From Ponticaulis sp. (GTDB lineage Bacteria > Pseudomonadota > Alphaproteobacteria > Caulobacterales > Hyphomonadaceae), in the NCBI GenBank assembly GCA_002701295.1, contig NZUJ01000131.1:1-37861 (forward strand): a DNA stretch of 37,861 bases. Direction: 5' to 3'. The notes under the pieces were generated by a model. That model had not been told where the DNA came from. It saw only the letters and a list, made by a program, of their open reading frames with translations, and did no database searches. The position numbers were made by a program, and so were the translations under genes. This document shows, one piece after another, positions 9,477 through 17,944 of the stretch (positions are counted from its first letter, which is position 1; every line of letters starts with the position of its first letter).

Positions 9477-11195
9477 ATGTTGACGACAAGCAAGCGACCT
9501 TCATTCGTCAGAAAAACAAGAACATCGCTCTTATGTGTAAGCCTGTTGCTCGTGAGTTCATGCACAGGAGCAGCCAGCACAGACCCTTCCTGGGAGGTAG
9601 AGCTTCGGGCTCGACTGCAGGAATTTGATCGTCAGGATGCGCCAGCCGTTGTCGTTGGAATAGCCCGTCAGGGCGAAACGGTTTTCGCCGAAGGTTTTGG
9701 CATGGCCGACCTTGAACAGAATATTGCGGCGACACCCGACACCATCTTCCATGTCGCCAGCGTGTCCAAGCAATTCACTGCCTTTTCAATTGCACTTCTG
9801 GAAATGGAAGAGAAGGTCAGTCGCGAGGATGATATCCGTGAGTTTCTGCCCTATGTTCCGGATTACGGAACGCCGGTTCGCATTCGTCATCTGATCCATC
9901 ACACCAGCGGCCTCAGGAGCTTCGGCGATCTGTTCATGCTGGGCGGACAGTATATGGACGGCACCTGGAAGCAATCTCAGGTCGTCAATCTTGTAGCGCA
10001 GCAAAGCGCGCTCGATTTCGCGCCGGGTTCAGAGTACACTTACAACAATACCGGATATTCCCTGCTGGGCGAAATCGTCACCGCTGCTACCGGTCAGACG
10101 TTAAGAGAATTCACGACTGAAAACATCTTCGGTCCACTCGACATGACCAACACCTTTGTTGGAGATGATGAGACCGAAATCATCCCAAATCGGGCCAAGT
10201 CTTATACGTCGACGTCCAGAGAAGACGGCTCGGTCACCTGGAAACGCCATCCGCTAAACTTCTCTACGACCGGTTCCACTGGGCTCAAGTCAACCGCGTC
10301 GGACCTATTGAAATGGGGAAGCAACTTTTCCAGCCTCAGAGACGAAAAGCCTGAATTGATGGAAAAGGTTTTACCTCCCTCACAGCTGGATGACGGCACG
10401 CCCATAAATTACGGATACGCGCTCGCCGAACAATATTTCGCAAGCCACAGAGCGATCGGCCATTCTGGCAGTGAAGCAAGCTTCCGGGCACGAATTGCAT
10501 GGTTTCCGGAACAGGATGTCTCGATTGTCATCCTATCCAATTTTCATATCGACAACGCGGCATTAATGCATGAAATCGCGTCGATCTACCTCGGCGAAAC
10601 CCCATCACCTGAGGGAAACACCATCCCACCCGAGGTCGAGCAAGACCCGTCACTCACCACTGCTCTGGAAGGGAGCTATCTTCCGGAGTTCGGGCGGTTG
10701 ATCACACTGACATCCGACCAGGAGCAGCTCATCTGGAGCGAACAGGACGGTACAGTCATTTCTGAGATCATTTTTCATGACGATCAGAGTTTTGAGACGC
10801 CCGGGCGTCGCCAGTACACCTATTTTACACCCGAATTCGATGATCAAGGCGAGATTACCGGCCTGATCCGGCACGATGAAATTGATCTCAATGTCCGGGT
10901 TCCAAAAGTGCAACCCTGGCAACCTGATTCAGACACGCTGAAGGGTTTTGAGGGACGCTTTTACAGCGGAGATGTCGATCAGACATACTCATTCAGCGTG
11001 GTAGATGGCGTTCTGCTCGCTGATTCCCTCTGGGCACCCGAGCCACTTGTCATGACACCCTCCGTTGAAGGGCGGTTTGATGCAGAATGGCCCCTGAATA
11101 GCGTCGAATTTCTCCGGGACGCAGCTGGAAACGTCACGAGCATGACCGTCCATTCCGGCCGGGTTCGGAACATGATTTTTGAGAAACAGGAGTAA
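9477..11195 (+). CDS. Lipoprotein serine hydrolase, beta-lactamase/DD-peptidase fold
   Basis: The 572-residue protein has a lipoprotein signal with the lipobox VSSC (Cys29), so the mature protein is probably anchored in the periplasm. The penicillin-binding catalytic motifs of the class C beta-lactamase family are present: SVSK (Ser95, Lys98), YNN (Tyr189 to Asn191) and HSG (His329). A C-terminal extension of about 200 residues resembles the beta-barrel domains of D-aminopeptidases. Members hydrolyse beta-lactams, D-alanyl peptides, D-amino-acid amides or esters. It is followed 9 bp later by a D-aminoacylase-like lipoprotein and then an S9 peptidase, so a D-aminopeptidase or DD-peptidase-like role in peptide breakdown is more likely than antibiotic resistance. 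Start ATG at 9477 has AAGAG upstream. Confidence 0.85.
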   Translation: MLTTSKRPSFVRKTRTSLLCVSLLLVSSCTGAASTDPSWEVELRARLQEFDRQDAPAVVVGIARQGETVFAEGFGMADLEQNIAATPDTIFHVASVSKQFTAFSIALLEMEEKVSREDDIREFLPYVPDYGTPVRIRHLIHHTSGLRSFGDLFMLGGQYMDGTWKQSQVVNLVAQQSALDFAPGSEYTYNNTGYSLLGEIVTAATGQTLREFTTENIFGPLDMTNTFVGDDETEIIPNRAKSYTSTSREDGSVTWKRHPLNFSTTGSTGLKSTASDLLKWGSNFSSLRDEKPELMEKVLPPSQLDDGTPINYGYALAEQYFASHRAIGHSGSEASFRARIAWFPEQDVSIVILSNFHIDNAALMHEIASIYLGETPSPEGNTIPPEVEQDPSLTTALEGSYLPEFGRLITLTSDQEQLIWSEQDGTVISEIIFHDDQSFETPGRRQYTYFTPEFDDQGEITGLIRHDEIDLNVRVPKVQPWQPDSDTLKGFEGRFYSGDVDQTYSFSVVDGVLLADSLWAPEPLVMTPSVEGRFDAEWPLNSVEFLRDAAGNVTSMTVHSGRVRNMIFEKQE

Positions 11196-11204
11196 CGTTT
11201 TCTG

Positions 11205-12926
11205 ATGACTGTTTCTCGTCAGCACTTTCCTTTTCGGAAGACCTTTAATTGCCTCAGAGTGCCAGCTGCGTGCGCTTTTGCAGCCCTGCTTACCGCCTGC
11301 ACACCCAGTTACGGGGAAACGCAACTCGTTAGTCCCGATGAATGGGATATTTTGATCACCAATGCCCGCATCGTCGATGGAACGGGCAGTCCCTGGTATC
11401 GCGGATCCGTTGGTGTTGATGAGGGCAAAATCGTCTGGATTGGGACATCTGACAAAGCGCCAGCCGAAGCGTTGGAGCGCGTTGATGCAAATGATTATGT
11501 GCTGTCTCCAGGCTTTGTCGACATGATGGGTCAGGAATCCCTGCCCTATCTCACCAATCCCGCATCCGGAGCGTCGAAACTGATGCAGGGGATCACGCTT
11601 CACGCGAGCGGCGAAGGTTACACGTCAGCGCCCAATACAGATGCAACCCAGCCAGAACCCAGAATGATTCAGGGGAAGCCGTATAGCTGGACAAGCTTTG
11701 ACGAGTATTTTGAAATTCTCGAATTCTTCGGCGTGCCCGTGAATGTCGTCCACAACGTCGGCGCGACGCAAGTCCGGCTGATCGTCATTGGCGAGGAAGA
11801 TCGCGAGGCAACACCGGGCGAAATCAGGCAGATGCAGGCCCTGATTGCCGAGGCCATGGATCAAGGCGCATCCGGCCTGTCCAGCGCACTCATCTATCCT
11901 CCGGGTCTTTTTCAATCGACTGAAGAGCTCACGGAACTGGCCAGAGCCATCAAACCCTATGGCGGAGTTTATTCAACACATATGCGCAATGAGAGCTCCC
12001 GCCTCCTTGAAGCTATTGAAGAGGCCATCACAATAGGCCGCGAGGCCGAAGTTCCAGTCCACATTTATCACTTGAAAGCCGCAGGACTGAACAACTGGCC
12101 CCTGATGGAGCCTGCTCTTATCCTCATTGCAAAAGCGCGTGCAGAAGGAATCGACGTTACGACGGATATCTATCCATATCTCCGGAACGGTCTTGGATTG
12201 GGGGCTTTTCTGCCACCTGAATCCTACGCGCAGGGATGGGATTCAATGAAACAATCTCTGAGTGACCCCGAAACGCGGAGCAAATATCGCACGCGCATCG
12301 AGGAGGGTGATGACTTTGAAAACTGGTATCATCATGTCGGCAAAGACTGGGGCAATGTACAAATCATTTCCACTGCACTGGGCGAAGACCTGAATGGACT
12401 TTCCATCGCCGATGCCGCTGAACTTTCGGGCACAGATGTGTGGTCATTCGTCTTTGATACAGTGATGAACCATGAAGTCGCCGTTGCGCCTTACACCATG
12501 AACATTGAGCAGAAGTATTCTGCGCTCAGATATCCGTTCGTCATGTTCGATACAGATATGTCCCCAGTGAGCAGTGCCGGCGCCCATCCGCGCGGTTATG
12601 GCTCCATGGCGCGAGTGCTTGCCAAGTATGTCCGCGAGGACAAAGCACTGACGCTGGAAGACGCGATCAGACGCCTGACGTCTACAGCTGCCAACCGTCT
12701 TGGCGTCTTCGACCGCGGACAAATCGCTGTGGGTATGGCTGCAGACCTTGTTCTGTTTGACCCCGACACGGTTCAGGATACCGCAACCTATGCTGACCCT
12801 GCGCAGTATCCGACAGGTATCCGGCACGTCTGGGTGAATGGCCAATATGCCGTGAAAGACGGCGCCGTGACTGAGGCGCGCGCAGGCCATGTCATTCGCT
12901 TTGGTCGGGCGTCTACAGCCCAATAA
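11205..12926 (+). CDS. N-acyl-D-amino-acid deacylase family lipoprotein (amidohydrolase superfamily) with atypical metal site
   Basis: The 573-residue protein has a lipobox LTAC (Cys32). The amidohydrolase pattern starts with ILITNARIVDGTGSPW and ends with LTSTAANRLGVFDRGQIAVGMAADLVLFDP, as in D-aminoacylases. Conserved His residues are seen in VYSTHMRNES and HIYHLKAAG, and the catalytic Asp is probably in VMFDTDMSP. The usual HxH metal motif of strand 1 (PGFIDxHxH) is replaced by PGFVDMMGQ at residues 102-110, and the position usually held by Cys reads SGEG. The protein is therefore either a divergent mononuclear enzyme or has lost the family reaction. Released D-amino acids would fit the oxidase, DgcN/DgcA and AGCS genes nearby. 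It is tightly coupled to the serine hydrolase upstream. Confidence 0.8.
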   Translation: MTVSRQHFPFRKTFNCLRVPAACAFAALLTACTPSYGETQLVSPDEWDILITNARIVDGTGSPWYRGSVGVDEGKIVWIGTSDKAPAEALERVDANDYVLSPGFVDMMGQESLPYLTNPASGASKLMQGITLHASGEGYTSAPNTDATQPEPRMIQGKPYSWTSFDEYFEILEFFGVPVNVVHNVGATQVRLIVIGEEDREATPGEIRQMQALIAEAMDQGASGLSSALIYPPGLFQSTEELTELARAIKPYGGVYSTHMRNESSRLLEAIEEAITIGREAEVPVHIYHLKAAGLNNWPLMEPALILIAKARAEGIDVTTDIYPYLRNGLGLGAFLPPESYAQGWDSMKQSLSDPETRSKYRTRIEEGDDFENWYHHVGKDWGNVQIISTALGEDLNGLSIADAAELSGTDVWSFVFDTVMNHEVAVAPYTMNIEQKYSALRYPFVMFDTDMSPVSSAGAHPRGYGSMARVLAKYVREDKALTLEDAIRRLTSTAANRLGVFDRGQIAVGMAADLVLFDPDTVQDTATYADPAQYPTGIRHVWVNGQYAVKDGAVTEARAGHVIRFGRASTAQ

Positions 12927-12957
12927 CTCATTCTTCAGCCCAACTGGGAATTCTTCC

Positions 12958-15150
12958 ATGATCATCCGCGACACCGACACAAAGAAGACTTTCAAAAACT
13001 GGTGCCGTCAGTTCGTTTTCGCAGGCATCGGAGCGCTGGCTGTAATGGTCGTCCCCCCTGGAAATCCTGCATTCGCTCAGGAGGAGCATTCAGACCTTCA
13101 CGCATTGATGTCCGCGCCTGTCGCGAAGAACCTCATCGCGTCTGCATCAGCAGAAAAGCTGGCCTGGACGGAAATCAAAGAGGGCGGAACAAGTATCTGG
13201 TATGCGACAGCTCCGGAGTTCACGCCCATTAAACTCGCTGAGTATCCCGAAGACGACGGGCAACCCGTTGGACGTTTACAATTCGATCCGACAGAAACCC
13301 ATCTCTATTTCACACGCGGGAACGGGCGGGCTCATCACGGCCATGCCGCAAACCCCCGCCATATGGATTTGACGCCTGAACTCGGTCTGTTTCGACTGCC
13401 GCTCAATGGCGGCGCAACAGAATTGGTAGCCAATACAGGAACGGCTGCCTTTAATCCTGTGTCGGGTGACCTGGTCATAAGCGGGGATGGAGGGCTTGGC
13501 CTCATCAGCGCCTCTGACTTGAAGGCCAGTCGTTTCGAAAGTTCACCTATTCTGAAGCTTCGCGGCGGCGCATCGCGTTTCACCTGGTCACCAGATGGAA
13601 AGAAAGCTGTCTTCGTCTCAAACCGGACCAGCCACAGCTTCATCGGCGTTTATGATCCAGACAAGGAAACCATCAACTGGATTGCCCCGGACGTCAGCCG
13701 GGACATGTATCCGGCATGGTCCAGTGATAGTTCACGCATTGCCTTCATTCGTGCGCCAGGCAAGCTTCACCAGCGTTATTTCGATTTTTCCGACGCCTGG
13801 AATTTCAGCATTGTGGTTCACAACGTCGACAACGACACGTCCGAAACCGTTTGGACATCCGAATCTCCCTCCGGCAGCCTGTTCGAGTGGTGGCGTATCA
13901 CGCCACTTCTCTGGTCCGGCACCGACAGCCTGATTTTCAGCTCTGAAACTGATGACTGGTTTCGAAATTATGAGCTGAATCTCGAGACGGGCGACACGCA
14001 TGCTCTGACAGACCCCGCCTGTGAAATTTTTGACAATGTGGATCGCGCCGATGAAGGACTATATGTCGTCAGCACAAATTGCGACGACAGAGACCGTCGA
14101 CACCTGAGCAGCTTCGATCTGAACAGCGGGACGAACACCCTTCTCACTCCCGGCACAGGAATTGAGGTCAGCCCAGTCATTTTGCCTGGCACGCAGCAGA
14201 TCGCCTATCTTGGCAGCACGGCGACAACTCCGATGGCTGTTTATCTGATGGACTCAGACGGCGGGAATAAACGTCAGCTTTCGAGCGCCGCAGGCGCAAG
14301 CTTCTCCTCAGCTGAACAGGTTGTTCCGGAATCGGTCAGCTTTCCATCCGCTGGCGCCGATGGCGCAACAATTTACGGCCAGATCTTCAAGTCGGATGCC
14401 CCTGCATTCGAGAACGCCAAACGTCCAGCGGTGATCTTTCTTCATGGCGGACCGATACGCCAGATGCTGCTCGGCTGGCACCCTGTCTCCTATTATGATC
14501 GGCTATATGCACTGAACCAGTACCTCGCCTCCAAAGGCTATGTCGTGCTGTCCGTGAACTATCGTGCAGGCACAGGCTATGGGCGCACATATCGAACGAT
14601 TGACGGCCTGGGCCCTGCAGGGGCGTTGGAGTATCAGGACGTCCTTGGCGGCGCGCAGTATCTGATGAGCCTTGATGATGTCGATGACGGCAATATCGGG
14701 CTTTATGGTGGCTCCTATGGCGGCTTTCTGACAGCGCTGGGTCTTGCACGCAATTCTGATGTCTTCGCAGCCGGCGTCGATATTCACGGTGTGCACGACT
14801 GGCCACAATACGCCGTTGAAAGCTATGCCAAAGGCTTCGATGATGGATGGAGGATTTTCGGAGACGAACTTGTTGAAACGGCTCGTTTGTCCTCGCCAGT
14901 GACCGATGTTGACACCTGGACGTCTCCGACACTGTTCATTCATGGAGATGACGACCGAAACGTCGAGTTCGGACAGACCGTTGACCTGGTCACCCGTCTG
15001 CGTGACCTCGGCCGATCAGCAGAGGTGCTCGTATTCCCGGATGAGGTGCACGGCTTCCTTCTGGAGGAAACCTGGCGGCGGTCCGGCGAGGCCACGGCAG
15101 AATTTTTCGACCTGCATCTCGGAGAAAATCTACCGCGCGAAGCCGAGTAG
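12958..15150 (+). CDS. Secreted S9 family (prolyl oligopeptidase-type) peptidase
   Basis: The ATG at 12958 is chosen because it begins an export signal (basic KKTFKNWCRQF, hydrophobic core, cleavage after AFA). An upstream in-frame start at 12889 would overlap the previous gene. The product is 730 residues. The N-terminal half shows WD40-like/TolB beta-propeller blades (FTWSPDGKKAVFVSN, YPAWSSDSSRIAFI). The C-terminal alpha/beta hydrolase domain carries Ser586 in GGSYGGF, Asp666 in HGDDDRNV and His698 in EVHGF. This is the S9B/S9C arrangement: dipeptidyl or acylaminoacyl peptidases that admit only short peptides. It starts about 31 bp after the deacylase gene and probably belongs to the same transcript. 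Periplasmic peptide trimming is the likely role. Confidence 0.9.
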   Translation: MIIRDTDTKKTFKNWCRQFVFAGIGALAVMVVPPGNPAFAQEEHSDLHALMSAPVAKNLIASASAEKLAWTEIKEGGTSIWYATAPEFTPIKLAEYPEDDGQPVGRLQFDPTETHLYFTRGNGRAHHGHAANPRHMDLTPELGLFRLPLNGGATELVANTGTAAFNPVSGDLVISGDGGLGLISASDLKASRFESSPILKLRGGASRFTWSPDGKKAVFVSNRTSHSFIGVYDPDKETINWIAPDVSRDMYPAWSSDSSRIAFIRAPGKLHQRYFDFSDAWNFSIVVHNVDNDTSETVWTSESPSGSLFEWWRITPLLWSGTDSLIFSSETDDWFRNYELNLETGDTHALTDPACEIFDNVDRADEGLYVVSTNCDDRDRRHLSSFDLNSGTNTLLTPGTGIEVSPVILPGTQQIAYLGSTATTPMAVYLMDSDGGNKRQLSSAAGASFSSAEQVVPESVSFPSAGADGATIYGQIFKSDAPAFENAKRPAVIFLHGGPIRQMLLGWHPVSYYDRLYALNQYLASKGYVVLSVNYRAGTGYGRTYRTIDGLGPAGALEYQDVLGGAQYLMSLDDVDDGNIGLYGGSYGGFLTALGLARNSDVFAAGVDIHGVHDWPQYAVESYAKGFDDGWRIFGDELVETARLSSPVTDVDTWTSPTLFIHGDDDRNVEFGQTVDLVTRLRDLGRSAEVLVFPDEVHGFLLEETWRRSGEATAEFFDLHLGENLPREAE

Positions 15151-15232
15151 ACACCACGGCCATCAGGCAGAGAAAGATCGGTCAGGGCATCTGGCGGAGC
15201 AAGCGCAACCGGCATCGAACTATTCTCCTATT

Positions 15233-16246
15233 CTACCCGACCTCACAAATGGTACGATTGTCTTCCTGTTCCAGACGGATGGTTTTTCCGGTGAATCTGG
15301 AAATCACCTCCGCATTGGTCGTCGTGTGCAGGCTCGGACGCGTGGTCGAAAACACGCCGCCTTTGCCGAGCGCCAGGGGCAATAAGAGCTGATCCGCCAG
15401 ATGGTGATCCACGGCCGCGCCGCTGGCCATGAATGACTTCATCTGCTTGGCCACACGCTTTCCGACCTGTTCTGCGCTGACGCCGCGTTCGCCAAACTGA
15501 ACAAACATCACGGTTCGGCCGCCAGACTTTACCCGGCCGAGAAGAGCGTTTCCTGGTCCCTGCGCTTTCGGATAATTGAACCGGCAGGACTCATCGAAAT
15601 TGAGGTTCAATTCTTTCGCCACGGTCTGCAATTCACGTTTCGCCACATCATTCCCGATGTTGGATACAATTGCTTCCGAAGAGCATTCCATCTCGTCGCC
15701 GCGATCAACCCAGTTGAGCGCGGTCGTGTCTGCTCTACCTTTGATGCGAATACGAATTTCACCCCCTCCTGCCGGGTAGAATCCGTAACGAACAAGCTCG
15801 CTTTCGACATCATGACCGATCATCCGCAACGCAGGAAAGAAGCATTCCTCCAGAAAGGGATAAGGAGGCGAACCCGAATTGTGGGTTCCGCCATGAACGG
15901 TCACTTCTGAGGGACCATCCGCATGCTGCAGAACAGGAAGAACTGTCTGAAGCACAAGATTGGCGCTCCCAGCGGAGCCGACAGCGAAGTCGTATTTGCC
16001 TGCGCGAATGCTACCAGGGGTCAGGGTCACCTCACAGCTTCCAAGTTCAGCGCCTGAGGTCTTCCCGCCACAAATCTCGGCCACAGCATTGAGAGCCGTC
16101 AGGTGCTGACGCAAAAGCCCCGGCTTTGACCGGTTCGCACGGACATTGCGAATATACACCGGCTCGCCTGTAATCGCTGAAAGCGAAAGAGACGTCCGGA
16201 TGATCTGTCCCCCTCCCTCCCCGAAGGCTCCGTCAATTTCAATCAT
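15233..16246 (-). CDS. rtcA: RNA 3'-terminal phosphate cyclase RtcA
   Basis: The start is taken at the ATG at 16246 (MIEIDGAFGEGGGQ); a GTG five codons upstream at 16261 is also possible. The product of about 337 residues matches bacterial RtcA in length and order: GEGGGQIIRTSLSLSAITG, RSKPGLLRQHL, AIGSAGSANLVLQTVLP-like core (here FAVGSAGSANLVLQ), HGFYPAGGG-like (here YGFYPAGGGEIRI) and the His nucleophile in TRPSLHTTTN near the C-terminus. The enzyme converts a 3'-phosphate end of RNA to a 2',3'-cyclic phosphate using ATP, through an RtcA-AMP intermediate, making ends that RtcB can join. It is last in the rsr - RNA array - rtcB - rtcA operon, about 70 bp after rtcB, and convergent with the S9 peptidase gene. 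Confidence 0.95.
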   Translation of the reverse strand: MIEIDGAFGEGGGQIIRTSLSLSAITGEPVYIRNVRANRSKPGLLRQHLTALNAVAEICGGKTSGAELGSCEVTLTPGSIRAGKYDFAVGSAGSANLVLQTVLPVLQHADGPSEVTVHGGTHNSGSPPYPFLEECFFPALRMIGHDVESELVRYGFYPAGGGEIRIRIKGRADTTALNWVDRGDEMECSSEAIVSNIGNDVAKRELQTVAKELNLNFDESCRFNYPKAQGPGNALLGRVKSGGRTVMFVQFGERGVSAEQVGKRVAKQMKSFMASGAAVDHHLADQLLLPLALGKGGVFSTTRPSLHTTTNAEVISRFTGKTIRLEQEDNRTICEVG

Positions 16247-16316
16247 GATACAACTCTTCACTCCCCATCGCAGGTTTAGGCAAATCCTGCGCGCAAGGAT
16301 AGAAGGGGTGAACGCA

Positions 16317-17540
16317 TCACCCCTTCACACAAACAACCTGACGCAAGGTATGAACGATCTCAACGAGATCTTTCTGCGCCGCCATCACGTCATCGATCGG
16401 TTTGTAAGCCGCTGGCGTTTCATCCAGCACGCCTTCATCCCGGCGACATTCCACATGTGAGACCGCCGCAAGGTGGCTCTCCATGGAAACCTCCTTTTTG
16501 GCCTGCGTCCGGGACATGACCCGACCTGCGCCATGGGAACAGGAGCAAAAGCTTTCTTCATTCCCGAGCCCACGCACAATGTAAGATCGAGCTCCCATTG
16601 AACCGGGAATGATTCCCAACACACCGGCAGCGGCCCGAACCGCCCCTTTCCGGGTCACGAAGATATCTTCCCCGAAATGAGTCTCACGCGTCACGTAGTT
16701 GTGGTGGCAGTTCACTGCCTCCATCTCGGCTTCGAACGGTTTATCGATCACACTCCGCGCCGCTGCGATGGTGTTGGCCATCATCACTGTCCGGTTCGCT
16801 GCTGCGAAGTTCTGCGCCCACTCCACTGCCGCGACATAGTCGCGGAAATGGTCAGTCCCTTCCGGGAAGTAGGACAGGTTTTCATCCGGCAGGTTGATAA
16901 ACCATTGCCGCATGTCTTTCTTCGCAAGCTCGATAAAGTAGGACCCGATCCGATTCCCAACGCCGCGAGAGCCTGAGTGAAGCATGAACCAGACCCGATC
17001 TACTTCATCGAGGCAGACCTCGATGAAATGGTTCCCGGTTCCAAGCGTCCCCAGATGATTGAGGTTGTTGGACCGCCCAATCGCAGGATGACGCTCCACA
17101 ATAGCGTCAAAAGCCGGTTTCATTCCGGTCCAGACATCTTCAGCAGACTTCGGAGCAGAGCCCCACGACCCTTTATCCCGACGTCCGCCCCGACCACCTG
17201 TCCGACCATGCGGGACGGCTTTTTCGATAGCCGTCCGCAAAGGCGTCAGCGTGTCTGGCAGGTCATTCGCCGTTAGCGACGTACGCACCGCCATCATTCC
17301 GCAACCAATATCCACCCCAACTGCCGCCGGGATGATCGCGTCTTTGGTAGGGATAACCGAGCCAACCGTGGACCCGATGCCAACGTGAACGTCGGGCATC
17401 ACGGCCATATGCCGGAAGATAAACGGCAGCTCGGAGGTTTTGCGCAATTGCTCGCGCGCCATATCCTCTACAGCCACACCTTTCGTCCACATTTTGATGG
17501 GCGATCCGGTTTCAGATTTCATCACTTCAAAATTGGTCAT
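16317..17540 (-). CDS. rtcB: RNA ligase RtcB
   Basis: The start is the ATG at 17540 (MTNFEVMKSETG), preceded by GGAG at 6 nt. This gives 407 residues, the normal bacterial length. A longer TTG-started frame from 17582 would run into the Ro-binding stem of the preceding Y RNA and is rejected. Mn and guanylate-site motifs are intact: AVGVDIGCGM, GTLGTGNHFIEVC, MEAVNCHHNYVTRETHFGEDI, and SCSHGAGRVMSR with the guanylated His. RtcB joins 2',3'-cyclic-phosphate or 3'-phosphate RNA ends to 5'-OH ends, using GTP, and repairs nuclease-cut tRNA and rRNA. Here it is preceded by an array of tRNA-like RNAs and by rsr, so its transcript shares control with the Ro60-Y RNA system. Adjacent tRNA-like elements may be substrates, signals or processing devices. 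Confidence 0.96.
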   Translation of the reverse strand: MTNFEVMKSETGSPIKMWTKGVAVEDMAREQLRKTSELPFIFRHMAVMPDVHVGIGSTVGSVIPTKDAIIPAAVGVDIGCGMMAVRTSLTANDLPDTLTPLRTAIEKAVPHGRTGGRGGRRDKGSWGSAPKSAEDVWTGMKPAFDAIVERHPAIGRSNNLNHLGTLGTGNHFIEVCLDEVDRVWFMLHSGSRGVGNRIGSYFIELAKKDMRQWFINLPDENLSYFPEGTDHFRDYVAAVEWAQNFAAANRTVMMANTIAAARSVIDKPFEAEMEAVNCHHNYVTRETHFGEDIFVTRKGAVRAAAGVLGIIPGSMGARSYIVRGLGNEESFCSCSHGAGRVMSRTQAKKEVSMESHLAAVSHVECRRDEGVLDETPAAYKPIDDVMAAQKDLVEIVHTLRQVVCVKG

Positions 17541-17573
17541 GTCGATCTCCATCAAACTTTGAAAGACAAGGGC

Positions 17574-17692
17574 CGGCGACAAGGAATTGATGAGACATTT
17601 GGTGCTCTACCAACTGAGCTACAGGCCAGAGCCTGGCGGGATTCGAACCCGCGACCGCCACATTAACGATGTAGTCCCATCGGCATTCGCCG
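17574..17692 (-). ncRNA. Y-RNA-like RNA 3 with circularly permuted tRNA module
   Basis: On the minus strand the 5' strand CGGCGA (17692-17687, continuing ATG, so the GNCGAANG-type Ro60-binding pattern) pairs with TCGCCG at 17579-17574 in CTTGTCGCC. Inside, a conserved GGACTACATCG follows (hairpin CGATG/CATCG). Next come a T arm (GCGGG-TTCGAAT-CCCGC, 17652-17636) and the acceptor stem as a hairpin (CAGGC-TCTG-GCCTG, 17635-17622). Then come TA and a D arm (GCTC-AGTTGGTA-GAGC, 17619-17604), and a strand (CCAAAT) that can pair with ATGTGG upstream of the T arm. This is a tRNA read in permuted order and opened in the anticodon region, where the Ro stem is attached. It ends 33 nt before the rtcB ATG. 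Coordinates are plus or minus a few bases. Confidence 0.82.
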
Positions 17693-17703
17693 TAAATCTG
17701 GCA

Positions 17704-17834
17704 GGACGACTATGGTTGATCAGATTTTTTCCGCCACTTGCTTTCACAAGGCTGGTTTCGAACCAGCACAGGAAGCATGCTTCCTACCGGTATTCCGGCC
17801 GCGTCTACCAATGTAATCCAATCCGCATTCGTCC
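17704..17834 (-). ncRNA. Y-RNA-like RNA 2: permuted class II (Leu/Ser-like) tRNA opened in the D loop
   Basis: Closing stem GGACGA (17834-17829, followed by ATG) pairs with TCGTCC (17709-17704). GGATTACATTG follows, matching the motif in the other two copies. Then comes the second half of a D arm (TTGGTAGACGC), an anticodon-arm equivalent GCCGG-AATA-CCGGT with only a tetraloop, and a long variable arm made of the 16-bp palindrome AGGAAGCATGCTTCCT (17785-17770). The T arm GCTGG-TTCGAAA-CCAGC is next, then an acceptor hairpin CTTGT-GAAA-GCAAG, and TGGCGGAA, the first half of a D arm. Rejoined, the halves give TG-GCG-GAA...TTGGTAGA-CGC, the D arm of a class II tRNA. It cannot decode. This copy differs from its neighbours in where the tRNA is opened. 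Confidence 0.78.
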
Positions 17835-17862
17835 CTTTGTCTTTCAAACATTCCTTTCTGTC

Positions 17863-17939
17863 TGGTCAGTGTGGCTGGACTCGAACCAGCGACCTCCCGC
17901 TTCCAAGGCGGGCACTCTACGCACCTAAGCTACACACTG
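17863..17939 (-). tRNA. Linear tRNA-Pro(UGG)-like gene with encoded CCA
   Basis: A complete 77-nt cloverleaf is visible on the minus strand. It has acceptor CAGTGTG/CACACTG (7 bp), D arm GCTT/GAGT with wobble pairs, anticodon arm CCCGC-CTTGGAA-GCGGG (anticodon TGG), 5-nt variable loop, T arm GCTGG-TTCGAGT-CCAGC, discriminator A and encoded CCA. C1:G72, A73, G35 and G36 are the usual ProRS identity elements. It is the only element of the array with an orthodox anticodon loop, although A37 and the weak D stem are unusual for tRNA-Pro. It may be a working tRNA, or a decoy or substrate RNA for the Rtc/Ro system, since it lies inside that inducible operon. Confidence 0.75.
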
Positions 17940-17944
17940 TTTAA

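Noticed and set aside
9477-11195. Antibiotic-resistance class C beta-lactamase
   Set aside because: The motifs fit the whole penicillin-binding fold, the protein is much longer than AmpC (572 residues), is a lipoprotein, and stands with peptide and D-amino-acid genes.
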